Below are positions 34,168 through 43,062 of a DNA stretch of 64,000 bases, piece after piece; position 1 is the first letter of the stretch; every line of letters begins with the position of its first letter. The DNA lies in assembly GCA_015064415.1 (NCBI GenBank), contig SVSG01000004.1:50539-114538 (forward strand), read 5' to 3'. Origin of the DNA: Oscillospiraceae bacterium (GTDB lineage: Bacteria; Bacillota; Clostridia; Oscillospirales; CAG-272). Below the pieces are notes generated by a model. It saw only the letters and a list, made by a program, of their open reading frames with translations, had not been told where the DNA came from and did not search any database. Both the position numbers and the translations under genes were made by a program.

Positions 34168-36291
34168 ATGCTTGATCTGGATAAGGCCCTGATCCCGAAG
34201 CCGCAAAAATTGGTGCGGGACATAGGATCGGTAAAAATTGCGGGATTTTATGCACCCGCGTGCAAAATAGTGGCCGAGGGGGAGGACGTGCGCATTGCCG
34301 AGGGTGCGGCGCTCATCCGCGCGCGCATGCACGAGCTTGCCCTTTGTGAGGGCGAGCACGAGGACTTCACCGTCCGTATTTTTGTGGATGCGGCACACGA
34401 AAGCTTCAAGTGCATCGACAAAAACGAGGCCTATTTCATCAAGGTGGACGCGTACGGTGCCACCCTTTGCGGCAAGGATGCCGCAGGTGCGTTTTACGCG
34501 GCCGTGACCTTCTCGCAGATGCTGTATATGGATGGGGACGATCTTTGCGTGGAGTGTGCCGAGGTCCTTGACTGGCCGGATTTTGCCCGCCGCGGACATT
34601 TCATTGAAAGCCGCTACGGTACCGAGTTTTTGACGCGCGAGAACTGGTTTGATTTCATCGATTACGTGGCAAAAATGAAAATTAATACCCTGACGGTGGG
34701 AGTTTACGGCTGTTGGGGCTATCAATACGACACGCGCAGAGTGGAATATCTGTACGTGCCGATCAGGAAGTATCCGCAGCTGAAAACGCCGAAAAATATC
34801 AAATATTATTCGGTCAAGGATAAAAAGTGGGTGCACAAGGACGATATCCTGCCCAAAATGTTTGAGGAGGATTTCCTCGGCGAGGTGATCGCCTACGGCA
34901 AGCGCAAAAACGTGCTGGTGAAGCCCTTGTTCAACAGCTTGGGGCACAACACGCTGCTGCCGCGCATGATGCCCGAAATTTCCGCCAAGCGCGAGGACGG
35001 CACCCCCACAAATTCCGGCTTTTGTACGAAAAACGAGCATACGTATGCGGTAATGTGCGACATTTATGACGAGATCATCGACCGCTATCTGCTCCCGAAC
35101 GGGGTGTATGACATCCACGTGGGCCTGGACGAGGTGGGCAAGAGTGCCATTTGCCATTGCGAGAAATGCGAGGGGAAAACACACCCCGAGCTGATGGTGG
35201 AATACATCATCAGAATCTGCAAGCACCTCAAATCGCGCGGGATGAAGCACATTTACGTCTACCACGATATGCTTTTCGAGCATTTCAATATTGTCAACGA
35301 GGATCTGCGCGACCGTTTTGTCGCCGAGGGCATCTATGACGAGGTGGTGCTGGATTGGTGGAGCTATCAGGATCCCATACATCTGTTCCGCGACAGAGCG
35401 GATGAGGTGAACAACCTCTTTCACAGCGTCATCAAGCCGGACACGGGGTATTTCCATTGGGCGGTGCCCACCGAAAACAATGAAAACATTCGCGCGTGCG
35501 CGAGAAAAGCCGCTGACCTTTCCTTCGAGGGTATCGAGAGCTACAGCTCGCTTGCATACTGCTACGATAAGAACTATCTGACGCTTTCCGACGTGGCGTG
35601 GAACAAGGGCGAGATCGAGAATGCGGAGGATTTTGACGTGCGCTATGCGTACCGCCATTATCCAAAGGAAACCAAGGAGGCCATTCCCGCCTTCAAGAGG
35701 ATGTTTGACGTGATGCGCGACGAAACGCGCGGGGATTATATGAACCGCCTTTGCCGCAAGTTTGAGTATTATTTTTACGGCTATCGCAACAAGGAGGACT
35801 TGTCGCTTAAATGTTTTCCCGGCGGTGTATACAGAATGATCCGCGAGGACGAGGAAACGTATCTTGGCTATCTGGAATACATCAAGCAAAATACACAGCC
35901 CGCGCTCTCCTTCTTCCGAAGTTGCCGCGAGCCCTCTTACATCAATCAGATCTGGTTGCTGACGGCGATGCATTATCACTGTGTGGCAAACGAGTATCTG
36001 GTGCTTTACCGCACGAGCGAGGTATATCGCGCAGGGTATATCGAGCCCTGCGAGGTGATTCGCACGCTGGAGAATCTGATCCTGCGGCGCGAGGAGCTGA
36101 TGCTGCTGACCGAGAACGTGCGCATACCGGCAAACTCATATACGTATCTGCGAAATATGTCTGTTTTCCGTCAATTTATGCTGGATCTGTTGCGCTATTT
36201 CAAGCGCGAGGCGGCAAGCGGAAAGCGCCCCTTGTGGGATGTGACCGACTGGTCGGCGGTGCAAAGCCGCGCGGCAGAATTTTTGAGATAA
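34168..36291 (+). CDS. GH20 family beta-N-acetylhexosaminidase-like protein
   Basis: A 707-residue protein with the GH20b alpha/beta domain (about 1-140), then the TIM barrel starting at FARRGHFIESRYG. The catalytic pair Asp321-Glu322 sits in HVGLDEVG, matching the H-x-G-x-D-E signature where Asp orients the substrate N-acetyl group and Glu is the general acid. The C-terminal 200 residues are helical. No signal peptide. Ribosome site AAAGGGGG. With the sialidase it could strip sialic acid and then GlcNAc or GalNAc from imported mucin or glycolipid oligosaccharides. Confidence 0.85.
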   Translation: MLDLDKALIPKPQKLVRDIGSVKIAGFYAPACKIVAEGEDVRIAEGAALIRARMHELALCEGEHEDFTVRIFVDAAHESFKCIDKNEAYFIKVDAYGATLCGKDAAGAFYAAVTFSQMLYMDGDDLCVECAEVLDWPDFARRGHFIESRYGTEFLTRENWFDFIDYVAKMKINTLTVGVYGCWGYQYDTRRVEYLYVPIRKYPQLKTPKNIKYYSVKDKKWVHKDDILPKMFEEDFLGEVIAYGKRKNVLVKPLFNSLGHNTLLPRMMPEISAKREDGTPTNSGFCTKNEHTYAVMCDIYDEIIDRYLLPNGVYDIHVGLDEVGKSAICHCEKCEGKTHPELMVEYIIRICKHLKSRGMKHIYVYHDMLFEHFNIVNEDLRDRFVAEGIYDEVVLDWWSYQDPIHLFRDRADEVNNLFHSVIKPDTGYFHWAVPTENNENIRACARKAADLSFEGIESYSSLAYCYDKNYLTLSDVAWNKGEIENAEDFDVRYAYRHYPKETKEAIPAFKRMFDVMRDETRGDYMNRLCRKFEYYFYGYRNKEDLSLKCFPGGVYRMIREDEETYLGYLEYIKQNTQPALSFFRSCREPSYINQIWLLTAMHYHCVANEYLVLYRTSEVYRAGYIEPCEVIRTLENLILRREELMLLTENVRIPANSYTYLRNMSVFRQFMLDLLRYFKREAASGKRPLWDVTDWSAVQSRAAEFLR

Positions 36292-36302
36292 AGGAGACAG
36301 CA

Positions 36303-36428
36303 ATGGCAAGCTTTGGCATCAACGTGTTCGACTTCGGCGCGAAGGGTGACGGTGTCACCGACGATACCGCGGCGATCCAGGCGGCGTCCCCTACAAGGTT
36401 CGCGAGATGCCGCACTGTTTGGCGGTAA
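36303..36428 (+). pseudogene. beta-helix (pectate lyase/GH28-like) gene start, truncated
   Basis: A good ribosome site (AAAGGAGACAG) and ATG at 36303 open a frame whose first residues, INVFDFGAKGDGVTDDT, are the classical N-terminus of pectate lyase superfamily/GH28 right-handed beta-helix proteins. After AAIQAA the similarity stops and the frame ends at 36428, where a GTAGGGG repeat begins. About 400 residues are missing. It was probably the third gene of the sialidase operon before a repeat-associated deletion. Confidence 0.75.
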
Positions 36429-36429
36429 T

Positions 36430-36525
36430 CGCACAACCCTGTAGGGGCCGTTGTCCTCGCCTTGCGGCGAGCACGTGACACGCTTCGCGGTCACAAGTCC
36501 TCGACTGTCCGCCATCCGCGCGGTG
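36430..36525. repeat. single divergent copy of the GTAGGGG hairpin element
   Basis: CGCACAACCCTGTAGGGGC and GTCCGCCATCCGCG match the borders of the units at 18491-18730. The middle carries other hairpins: CTCGCC/GGCGAG and GTGAC/GTCAC. It lies exactly at the truncation point of the beta-helix gene. Confidence 0.65.
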
Positions 36526-36526
36526 C

Positions 36527-36555
36527 TTGACAAAGCGGGGAATTTTCGGTATAAT
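36527..36555 (+). promoter_or_regulatory. perfect consensus sigma-A promoter of the two-headed regulator
   Basis: TTGACA at 36527-36532, exactly 17 bp, TATAAT at 36550-36555. A second TATAAT occurs at 36595-36600, abutting an operator-like palindrome. Confidence 0.9.
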
Positions 36556-36567
36556 ATTCTTGATAAT

Positions 36568-36646
36568 TTCGTTCAAACGAACACGAAAACGCGATATAAT
36601 TCGTTCAAACGAAGTAAATTGTAAACATTTTGTTCGTTGCAACGAA
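36568..36646. promoter_or_regulatory. three phased palindromic operators TTCGTTNNAACGAA
   Basis: Copies at 36568-36581, 36600-36613 and 36633-36646. The arms are identical, the central two bases vary (CA, CA, GC), and the centres are 32 and 33 bp apart, about three helical turns. They lie between a consensus promoter and the ATG, a layout typical of repression of the downstream gene. Confidence 0.85.
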
Positions 36647-36659
36647 CCGGAGGGAGAAC

Positions 36660-37880
36660 ATGAACCTGATCACCGTCAAAGAGGCCGCGCAAAAATGGGG
36701 CGTGACGCCGCGCCACGTGCAATCATTGTGTAAAGAGGGGCGCATCAAGGGCGCCACGCGCTGGGAGCGCACCTGGATGATCCCCGCGCACGCGGTGCTG
36801 CCCAGCACCGCCAAGGGGGAGGCACCGCATATGCCGATGCCGCGCAAAAGCCCTTTTCTGGATATGACCAACATCTATGCCGAGCCCGGCACGGCGGACG
36901 CGTGCGGTGCGCTCTTGGAAAACAACCCCGAGGCGCACGCGCTTTTTGAGGCGCAGATCGCCTATCGGCGCGGCGAGATCGACCGTGTTTACGACAAGGC
37001 ACGCTACTTTTTGTCGGCACATTCCGGCTTTTATGCCATTTTGGGGGGCGGTATGCTGCTCTCACAGGTGGCAATGTGGCGCGGTGACGTGCAGCTTTGG
37101 AACGAGGCAAAGCGTCACATCTGCGAGGCCCCCTGCCAAAGCGAGACCGAGCGTGAGATCATCTCACTCTCGCTTGCCATCATCGACAGCTCGATCTATG
37201 ATAACAAGGACTATCCCGCGTGGTTCACGCGCGGCTGCTTTGACGTGCTGCCGCCCGCCGCGCACCCCGCCGCCAAGGTGTTTTACATCAAATATCTATA
37301 TATGACGGCGTTTTCCGTGGCGTCGGGGCAGATGAAGCTGGAGGGGGTGCAGGGGCTTGCCCCGATGCGCCTTGTTCCCCACGTCATCGAGCCGATGATC
37401 TCGCAGGCGGTGGTGGATAAGACCGTCCTGCCCGAGATCTTTCTGCGCCTTTCCTGCGCCGTCGCGTACCACAACGCGGGCGAGCGCGAGCGCGCGCTCT
37501 CTCACATCGACAAGGCGGTAGCGCTGGCGCTGGCGGACGGACTTTACGGCACACTCACCGAGTACGTGCGGCATTTTGACGGCCTGCTGGAGGAGCGCAT
37601 CGCCGCCGTGGACGAGAGCGCGGTGCAGATCGTGAAGGAGCTGTACCGCACCTACAGCGTGGGCTGGGCGCGGCTTTCCGGTGCTGTGAAGAACCGCTAT
37701 ATCGCCGCAGACCTCACCGCGCGCGAGCGCGAGGTCGCCAAGCTTGCCGCCTTCGGCTTCACCTCCAAGGAGATCGCGGCCATGCTGTATATCTCGGAAA
37801 GCACCGTCAAGCAAACGGTCTTGCGCGTTGTCCAAAAAAGCGGCGTAAAGGACAGATCCGAGTTCCCCGGCATCCTTTGA
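36660..37880 (+). CDS. two-headed regulator: excisionase-like HTH plus LuxR-type HTH
   Basis: A 406-residue protein. The N-terminus (ITVKEAAQKWGVTPRHVQSL, then GRIKGATRWERTWMIP) is a MerR/excisionase-type helix-turn-helix with its wing. The middle 270 residues are helical, TPR-like, probably a ligand or protein sensor. The C-terminus is a LuxR/GerE HTH (LTAREREVAKLAAFGFTSKE and SESTVKQTV). No receiver domain is seen. Start at 36660 after GGAGGGAG. The triple palindromes in its promoter region suggest autoregulation. Confidence 0.87.
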   Translation: MNLITVKEAAQKWGVTPRHVQSLCKEGRIKGATRWERTWMIPAHAVLPSTAKGEAPHMPMPRKSPFLDMTNIYAEPGTADACGALLENNPEAHALFEAQIAYRRGEIDRVYDKARYFLSAHSGFYAILGGGMLLSQVAMWRGDVQLWNEAKRHICEAPCQSETEREIISLSLAIIDSSIYDNKDYPAWFTRGCFDVLPPAAHPAAKVFYIKYLYMTAFSVASGQMKLEGVQGLAPMRLVPHVIEPMISQAVVDKTVLPEIFLRLSCAVAYHNAGERERALSHIDKAVALALADGLYGTLTEYVRHFDGLLEERIAAVDESAVQIVKELYRTYSVGWARLSGAVKNRYIAADLTAREREVAKLAAFGFTSKEIAAMLYISESTVKQTVLRVVQKSGVKDRSEFPGIL

Positions 37881-37946
37881 TGCACCAAAAAGGTGCAAAA
37901 AAGTATGTCCGCAAAAGGGCATCTTAGGGGATACCCAAAATTTGCA

Positions 37947-37993
37947 AAATCCCGTATACTGTTGGTGGATCGACGGTATGCGGGATTTTTTTT
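37947..37993 (+). terminator. terminator after the two-headed regulator
   Basis: 13-bp stem (37947-37959 with 37976-37988, one G-U pair), 16-base loop, then T residues. Confidence 0.8.
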
Positions 37994-38015
37994 GCCCGCA
38001 GGAAAGGAGGACGGG

Positions 38016-38321
38016 ATGCCGCACCCACGCGACGGAGACCTTTATAAAAGGATCACATTGCACGGCGTAAGCTTCGAGCTGCGCTACGGTTATTACGAGG
38101 AGTTTGAGCGCGCAAGCGGCGAGCCGATCCCCATCTATCCCGATTTTGAAAAGGAGCCGCGCTACACGGCAGAGGGCCACCCCTTCGTCACCGCGATGCA
38201 GAACGCCTGCCCGCACCACCACGGCGCCGACCCCGAATACGGCTGTCACGGCTGCCTTTATTATAAGGAGGGCGAGGAGCTGATCGGCATTTGCACCTGC
38301 GAGCAACGAAAGCAAAAATAA
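38016..38321 (+). CDS. small Cys/His-rich protein, putative zinc binding
   Basis: A 101-residue protein. The C-terminal half is dense in Cys and His (CPHHH, GCHGC, ICTCEQ), suggesting one or two zinc or Fe-S sites; the N-terminal half is aromatic and charged. No family recognised. Start at 38016 after AAAGGAGG. It sits between the regulator and the large surface protein and could be expressed with either. Confidence 0.7.
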   Translation: MPHPRDGDLYKRITLHGVSFELRYGYYEEFERASGEPIPIYPDFEKEPRYTAEGHPFVTAMQNACPHHHGADPEYGCHGCLYYKEGEELIGICTCEQRKQK

Positions 38322-38370
38322 GACCCGAACGGGCACACGGATATACACCCCAAGAAACGGAGGATACGAT

Positions 38371-41300
38371 ATGAAAACAAGAACACACCGCACACCGTTG
38401 GCACTTGCCGCACTCACCGTGCTTTTCTTTGTGCTGGCGCTTGGCGCCACGCTGCTGCCCGCATCGGCCGCGGACGTGACCCCCGCCGCCGCCACACAGA
38501 TCACGGCGCAAAACCTTGCGAGCTTTGAGGAAAAGGGCGCCACCGAGGCGCATATCGGCTATTACGCGATCGAAACGCTGCCGCATCTGTACTGGTACGC
38601 ACAGCAGGTCAATGGCGGTGACAATGAGATCAACGCCGTGCTTTTGGCAGATCTTACCCTGAACGAAAAGGTTTTGAACGCAGACGGCACGCTGATCGCC
38701 GACACCTCGGCACTTCAGCTCTGGGCGCCGATCAACAATCCCGGATATGACGGCACCTTTGACGGCAATGGTCACGTGCTGCGCGGCTTCTTCACGGGCA
38801 ACACGGAACTGAGCTATGGTGGCGACGGCAGTAATGCGCTGTTTGCCACCGTCCACGCGGCAACCATCTGCAATCTGGGCATTGAGGATAGCTATTTCGG
38901 TGCCTGGAATCAGTACAAGGCGTCCTCCTTTATCGGAAGTGCTTACGGCAGTGCATATTTGGAAAACTGCTACAGCACGGCAACGATCCTGGGACAGGCC
39001 TACTGCGGCGGTCTTGTCGGCAAAGGTGATGCGACAACGATCAAAAACTGCTATTTTGCGGGGAAGATCACGGCGGACGATTACACTTCTGCCGCCATTA
39101 TCTCGGATCTTTATGACGACGGCACCCTGATCAACTGTTATTATCTGGAGGGATGCGGTCTTTCCACCAAGCGTGCCACCGCCGTCACGGCGGCGCAGCT
39201 GGCAGGCGGAATGCTGACCGTTCGCCTCAACGGTGGGGTGACGGACGGCACGCAGGCGTTCTACCAGACCGTTGGTGTGGGGCATCCCACCCTATCGGGC
39301 GCTACCGTATATGCCAGCGCCCCTTGCGTTTCGCAGTTTTCCAACGACCCTGCGGCAATCGGCACCATCGAGCACAGCGTGAGCGCGCAATGGACGTTCG
39401 ATGACGTAAATCATTGGCATGCCTGTGTGCTGTGCGACGAGCGCTTTGACGTGACTCCTCACACCTTTGACAGTACGGGGGCTTGTACGTCCTGCGAGTA
39501 TCAGGCGACCTTTCAGCTCAAGCCCCTGCGTGGCGGGATCCTGTATTTGGGGGATGACCTTGTAGCCCTGGAAAAGCAGCTTCAAAGCGGAGATCGCATC
39601 AAGCTTCTTCGTGATTATGTGAGTGACGGATATTTTATAGTTAGCCATGACGTGCAGGATTTCATATTTGACATCAACGGGCATATCTGGAACGTTTATA
39701 CCATATTTCACAACGATGGCACCGTGACCGATAGCTCCGAGGGGATGCAGGGTGCCGTGGACGGTGCCATCAACTTCTACGGCGGTAGTGCTTCCTCCAC
39801 CACTTTGGTGCTGAAAAATCTTCGTTTCGTGTCCGAAGGGGGGGCGTATCTGTATACGGATGGTCCGCAGAGCCGGATCCTGCTGGATAACGTGGTGATC
39901 GAGGACGAGGCCTCCTTCCCGGAGGGAAGCTATGCCAGTATTGTCATCAAAAACGCGTGCTTCAAGAACGGACTTTCCGCTCCCGTGGCGATCGAAACGC
40001 TGTTGTTAAGCGGGGCGGAGCTTGTGGATGCAAAGGGCGATCCCATCACGCTGACGGCAGGGCAAAGCACCCTGCAGGGCGAGTTTTTTGTGGTGAGCTA
40101 CGCCTTCTCGGTGACAAGCGCCGAGGGCACCACACGCTACAAAAGCGTGGAAGAGCTTAGCGCGGCGCTGAAAAATATGAGCGGAAACGTGACGATCACG
40201 CTGCTTTGCGACACGGACGGTGACGGAGCTGAGTTGAGTGTCAGAAGTGGCACCGTCGCGGTGCTTGATCTTGCGGGTAAGCATTTGCAAAATGCCTACT
40301 TGTCGCCATACCAGGGCAGCACGCTGACGCTGACAGACAGCAGTGAGGCAAAAAGCGGCCGCTACACACAGCCCTTTGGAATTACCGGTCTGTGCGTGTT
40401 GGGCACTATGATCCTGCAAGGCGGGTATATCGACTCTAACATCGTATTATACCATGAAAGCTCCGTGCTGTACGTTGAGGGCGGCATTTATGCCCTCGTG
40501 CAGATCTCCTTGCCGGCAGGTGCGCACGTTGAGATCACGGGCGGTCGATTTGAAAAAATGCTTCTGAGTAATGGGGTCACCTTTGCCGACGTGATCCCGG
40601 AGGGCTATCTGCCCTATGGCGCGCAGGGCTGGATCGGTGACCTTGGCGGATCCGTGATCGAGCAACCGTTTGAGATCCGTGCCCACGTCCACGAAAACGC
40701 CATGGGAAAGGATGAGACGCATCACTGGGTGGGATGCGCGTGCGGTTTGCTTGCCGAGGGCGGGAGCCGCGAAGAGCATCAGTATAATGAAAACGGCGTT
40801 TGTAGCGTGTGCGAGCACAGCACTGTCTTCCGCTTCGAAACAAAAGACGGCGAGACCCTCTTTTTTGCAACTGCCGATGCGCTGAGCGCATACGTTGAAG
40901 ATAGCAACGGCGGCAGGATCACTGTTCTTGCCGATACCGAGGAGCTCAGCTTGAGGTTTTTGAGTGAGGGTGAGTGGGTGATCGACCTTTCTGGTGCCTC
41001 GGTCTCCCTCCTGGATATTTTTAGCTCCAATGCCGACGTGACACTGACCGACTCTGCAGCACCTGCCACAGGGGAGGGGAAAAAGTCGGATGTGGTCGCG
41101 CAAATGTTTGGCGGCACGCTTCGTGTAGAGAGCGGCTGTTACAGCGCGTGTATGCTGGCTTACAACAGTCTTTACACATCGGTTACCGTTGAGGTGTCGG
41201 GTGGGTCCTTTGACTTTCTCTCTCTTTACGGTGGCGAGGGCGAGGTCTATGTGAACGGCGGCGTGGCAAAAACGCTGGAAATTCGTTCCGAGGATTCGGA

Positions 41301-42954
41301 TGAAGCGGCAGGGTCTTACATGGATCCGCCCAAGATCAACTGCTTTGAGGTCACGGAAGAGCTTGTGTTTACGAACGCAACGATGACACTTTTTCAGCTT
41401 CTCCCCCTTCCCGGTTGCGTGACGCTCACCGACGGTGAGGGCAATCCCGTCACCTTGCCGAACGATTCCGGCGTGTACGTGGGGCATCTGATCTTCACCC
41501 ACAGCGACACGCACGTGGGTCCAACGACCCAAAAGGCGGATGATCACTATCACTGGCAGGTATATCCTTGCGGTGCCAAAACAGAGAAGGCGGCACATTA
41601 CGGCGGTACGGCAAGCTGTCACCAGTGTGCCATATGCGAGGGCTGCGGGCTGAGATACGGCGAGCTTGCTTTGCACGATTTTGATGAAGGATTGGTTTGC
41701 CGTGTATGTGAAGCCACGGCGAAGCTTGCGCTGACCACCCCCGACGGCCTTGTGCTGTACGGCGATCTGGTAAGTGCTTTTGCGGCGGCACAAAGGGCGG
41801 AGCACGCCACGGTCACACTGCTTTGTGACGTGACCGGGAACGAAAATGATGCTGTCCTTGAGGCGGGCAACGTGACGCTGGATCTTGCGGGCTTCCTTCT
41901 GGAGACCGGTATCATCCAGATCGGCGAAGGCGCCACGCTGACCGTGACCGATACCGGTGAAGAGAGAACGGGTAAGATCACTGCATCCTATGCCTTTGAA
42001 GTGCTGGAGGGCGGTACGTTGATCGTGAACGGCGGTGAGATCAATGCCAGCAGTGCCTTGACGGGTGGCAATGCGACCGTGAACGGCGGTGTTTTTACGG
42101 GCCTGTACGGGTTCGATCTTTACAACAGCTCCACGCTTATTGTGAACGGTGGCGAGTTTTATTGTGAGGAGGAAGATTTTTACGTTAGCGGTAGAGGAAG
42201 CACGCTGGTCCTGCGCGGCGGCACCTTCCCGGAGGGACTGTTGATCGTCGACTATAGCGACGACCCCTTGTCGATCGTCGATGCGTTGGCACCCTTTACC
42301 TGCTTTAGCTTTGTGGACGCCGAGGGCAACCCGATCACGCTTGAAGAGGAGCAGGTCCGGTATGCGGACTATATCCGCGTACTGCACACCGAAAGCTACA
42401 CCCTGCAAAAGGATGCCGACGTACACTACGAGGTGTGCGTGTGCGGCGAGAAGCGCAACGAGGCGGCACACAGCGGCGGCGCAGCCACCTGTACCGAGCA
42501 GGCGATCTGTGAGACCTGCGGCGAGAGCTACGGCGCGCTTGCCGCGCACGAATATGATAACGCGTGCGACGGCAAATGCAACGTATGCGAGGAGGACACC
42601 CGCACCCCTGCCGCGCACAGCGGCGGCACGGCAACGTGCACCGAGAAGGCCAAGTGCGCGAGCTGCGGTGAGAGCTACGGCGAGCTTGCCGCGCACGTTT
42701 ATGACAACGCCTGCGACGGCAAATGCAACGTGTGCGGTGCGGATACCCGCACCCCCGCCGCGCACAAGGATGCGAACAAGGATAACAAGTGCGATGCCTG
42801 CGGTACGGCGATGCAAACAGGTGACCCCGCCGCCGATGAGGAAGGCCTTTCCGGCGGCGCCGTGGCGGCCATCGTGATCGGCAGTGTTGCGGTGCTTGGC
42901 GGTGGTGGCTTTGCCCTTTACTGGTTCGTGCTTCGCAAGAAAAGAGTGATATAA
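38371..42954 (+). CDS. large secreted surface protein, membrane anchored, with Cys4 modules
   Basis: A 1527-residue exported protein. A signal peptide with AAA-type hydrophobic core and LPASA-AD cleavage covers about 1-32. GLUG-like repeats follow around 150-270 (NCYSTATI, GGLVGKG, NCYFAGKI). Beta-helix-like stretches rich in NGG/EGGT appear in the middle and near 1210-1290. Modules with paired CxxC motifs recur (CVLC/CTSC near 350, CSVC near 810, CAICEGCG/CRVC near 1090, and two tandem copies near 1365-1470). A C-terminal membrane span (about 1498-1521) ends in a KKR anchor. It probably displays adhesive domains on the cell surface. No sortase motif is present. Ribosome site GGAGGATACG. Confidence 0.85.
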   Translation: MKTRTHRTPLALAALTVLFFVLALGATLLPASAADVTPAAATQITAQNLASFEEKGATEAHIGYYAIETLPHLYWYAQQVNGGDNEINAVLLADLTLNEKVLNADGTLIADTSALQLWAPINNPGYDGTFDGNGHVLRGFFTGNTELSYGGDGSNALFATVHAATICNLGIEDSYFGAWNQYKASSFIGSAYGSAYLENCYSTATILGQAYCGGLVGKGDATTIKNCYFAGKITADDYTSAAIISDLYDDGTLINCYYLEGCGLSTKRATAVTAAQLAGGMLTVRLNGGVTDGTQAFYQTVGVGHPTLSGATVYASAPCVSQFSNDPAAIGTIEHSVSAQWTFDDVNHWHACVLCDERFDVTPHTFDSTGACTSCEYQATFQLKPLRGGILYLGDDLVALEKQLQSGDRIKLLRDYVSDGYFIVSHDVQDFIFDINGHIWNVYTIFHNDGTVTDSSEGMQGAVDGAINFYGGSASSTTLVLKNLRFVSEGGAYLYTDGPQSRILLDNVVIEDEASFPEGSYASIVIKNACFKNGLSAPVAIETLLLSGAELVDAKGDPITLTAGQSTLQGEFFVVSYAFSVTSAEGTTRYKSVEELSAALKNMSGNVTITLLCDTDGDGAELSVRSGTVAVLDLAGKHLQNAYLSPYQGSTLTLTDSSEAKSGRYTQPFGITGLCVLGTMILQGGYIDSNIVLYHESSVLYVEGGIYALVQISLPAGAHVEITGGRFEKMLLSNGVTFADVIPEGYLPYGAQGWIGDLGGSVIEQPFEIRAHVHENAMGKDETHHWVGCACGLLAEGGSREEHQYNENGVCSVCEHSTVFRFETKDGETLFFATADALSAYVEDSNGGRITVLADTEELSLRFLSEGEWVIDLSGASVSLLDIFSSNADVTLTDSAAPATGEGKKSDVVAQMFGGTLRVESGCYSACMLAYNSLYTSVTVEVSGGSFDFLSLYGGEGEVYVNGGVAKTLEIRSEDSDEAAGSYMDPPKINCFEVTEELVFTNATMTLFQLLPLPGCVTLTDGEGNPVTLPNDSGVYVGHLIFTHSDTHVGPTTQKADDHYHWQVYPCGAKTEKAAHYGGTASCHQCAICEGCGLRYGELALHDFDEGLVCRVCEATAKLALTTPDGLVLYGDLVSAFAAAQRAEHATVTLLCDVTGNENDAVLEAGNVTLDLAGFLLETGIIQIGEGATLTVTDTGEERTGKITASYAFEVLEGGTLIVNGGEINASSALTGGNATVNGGVFTGLYGFDLYNSSTLIVNGGEFYCEEEDFYVSGRGSTLVLRGGTFPEGLLIVDYSDDPLSIVDALAPFTCFSFVDAEGNPITLEEEQVRYADYIRVLHTESYTLQKDADVHYEVCVCGEKRNEAAHSGGAATCTEQAICETCGESYGALAAHEYDNACDGKCNVCEEDTRTPAAHSGGTATCTEKAKCASCGESYGELAAHVYDNACDGKCNVCGADTRTPAAHKDANKDNKCDACGTAMQTGDPAADEEGLSGGAVAAIVIGSVAVLGGGGFALYWFVLRKKRVI

Positions 42955-42997
42955 CACACAACAACAAAAGCGGCGGGCCGTAAGGCCCGCCACAAAG

Positions 42998-43045
42998 AAA
43001 AACGCGCATACGGTAACGAAAAAACGGTACCGTATGCGCGTTTTT
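42998..43045. terminator. bidirectional terminator between convergent genes
   Basis: Perfect 18-bp stem (42998-43015 with 43028-43045), 12-base loop, A and T runs on both sides. A smaller GGCGGGCC/GGCCCGCC hairpin precedes it at about 42972-42992. Confidence 0.93.
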
Positions 43046-43062
43046 GTGCATTTTAGGTGAAA

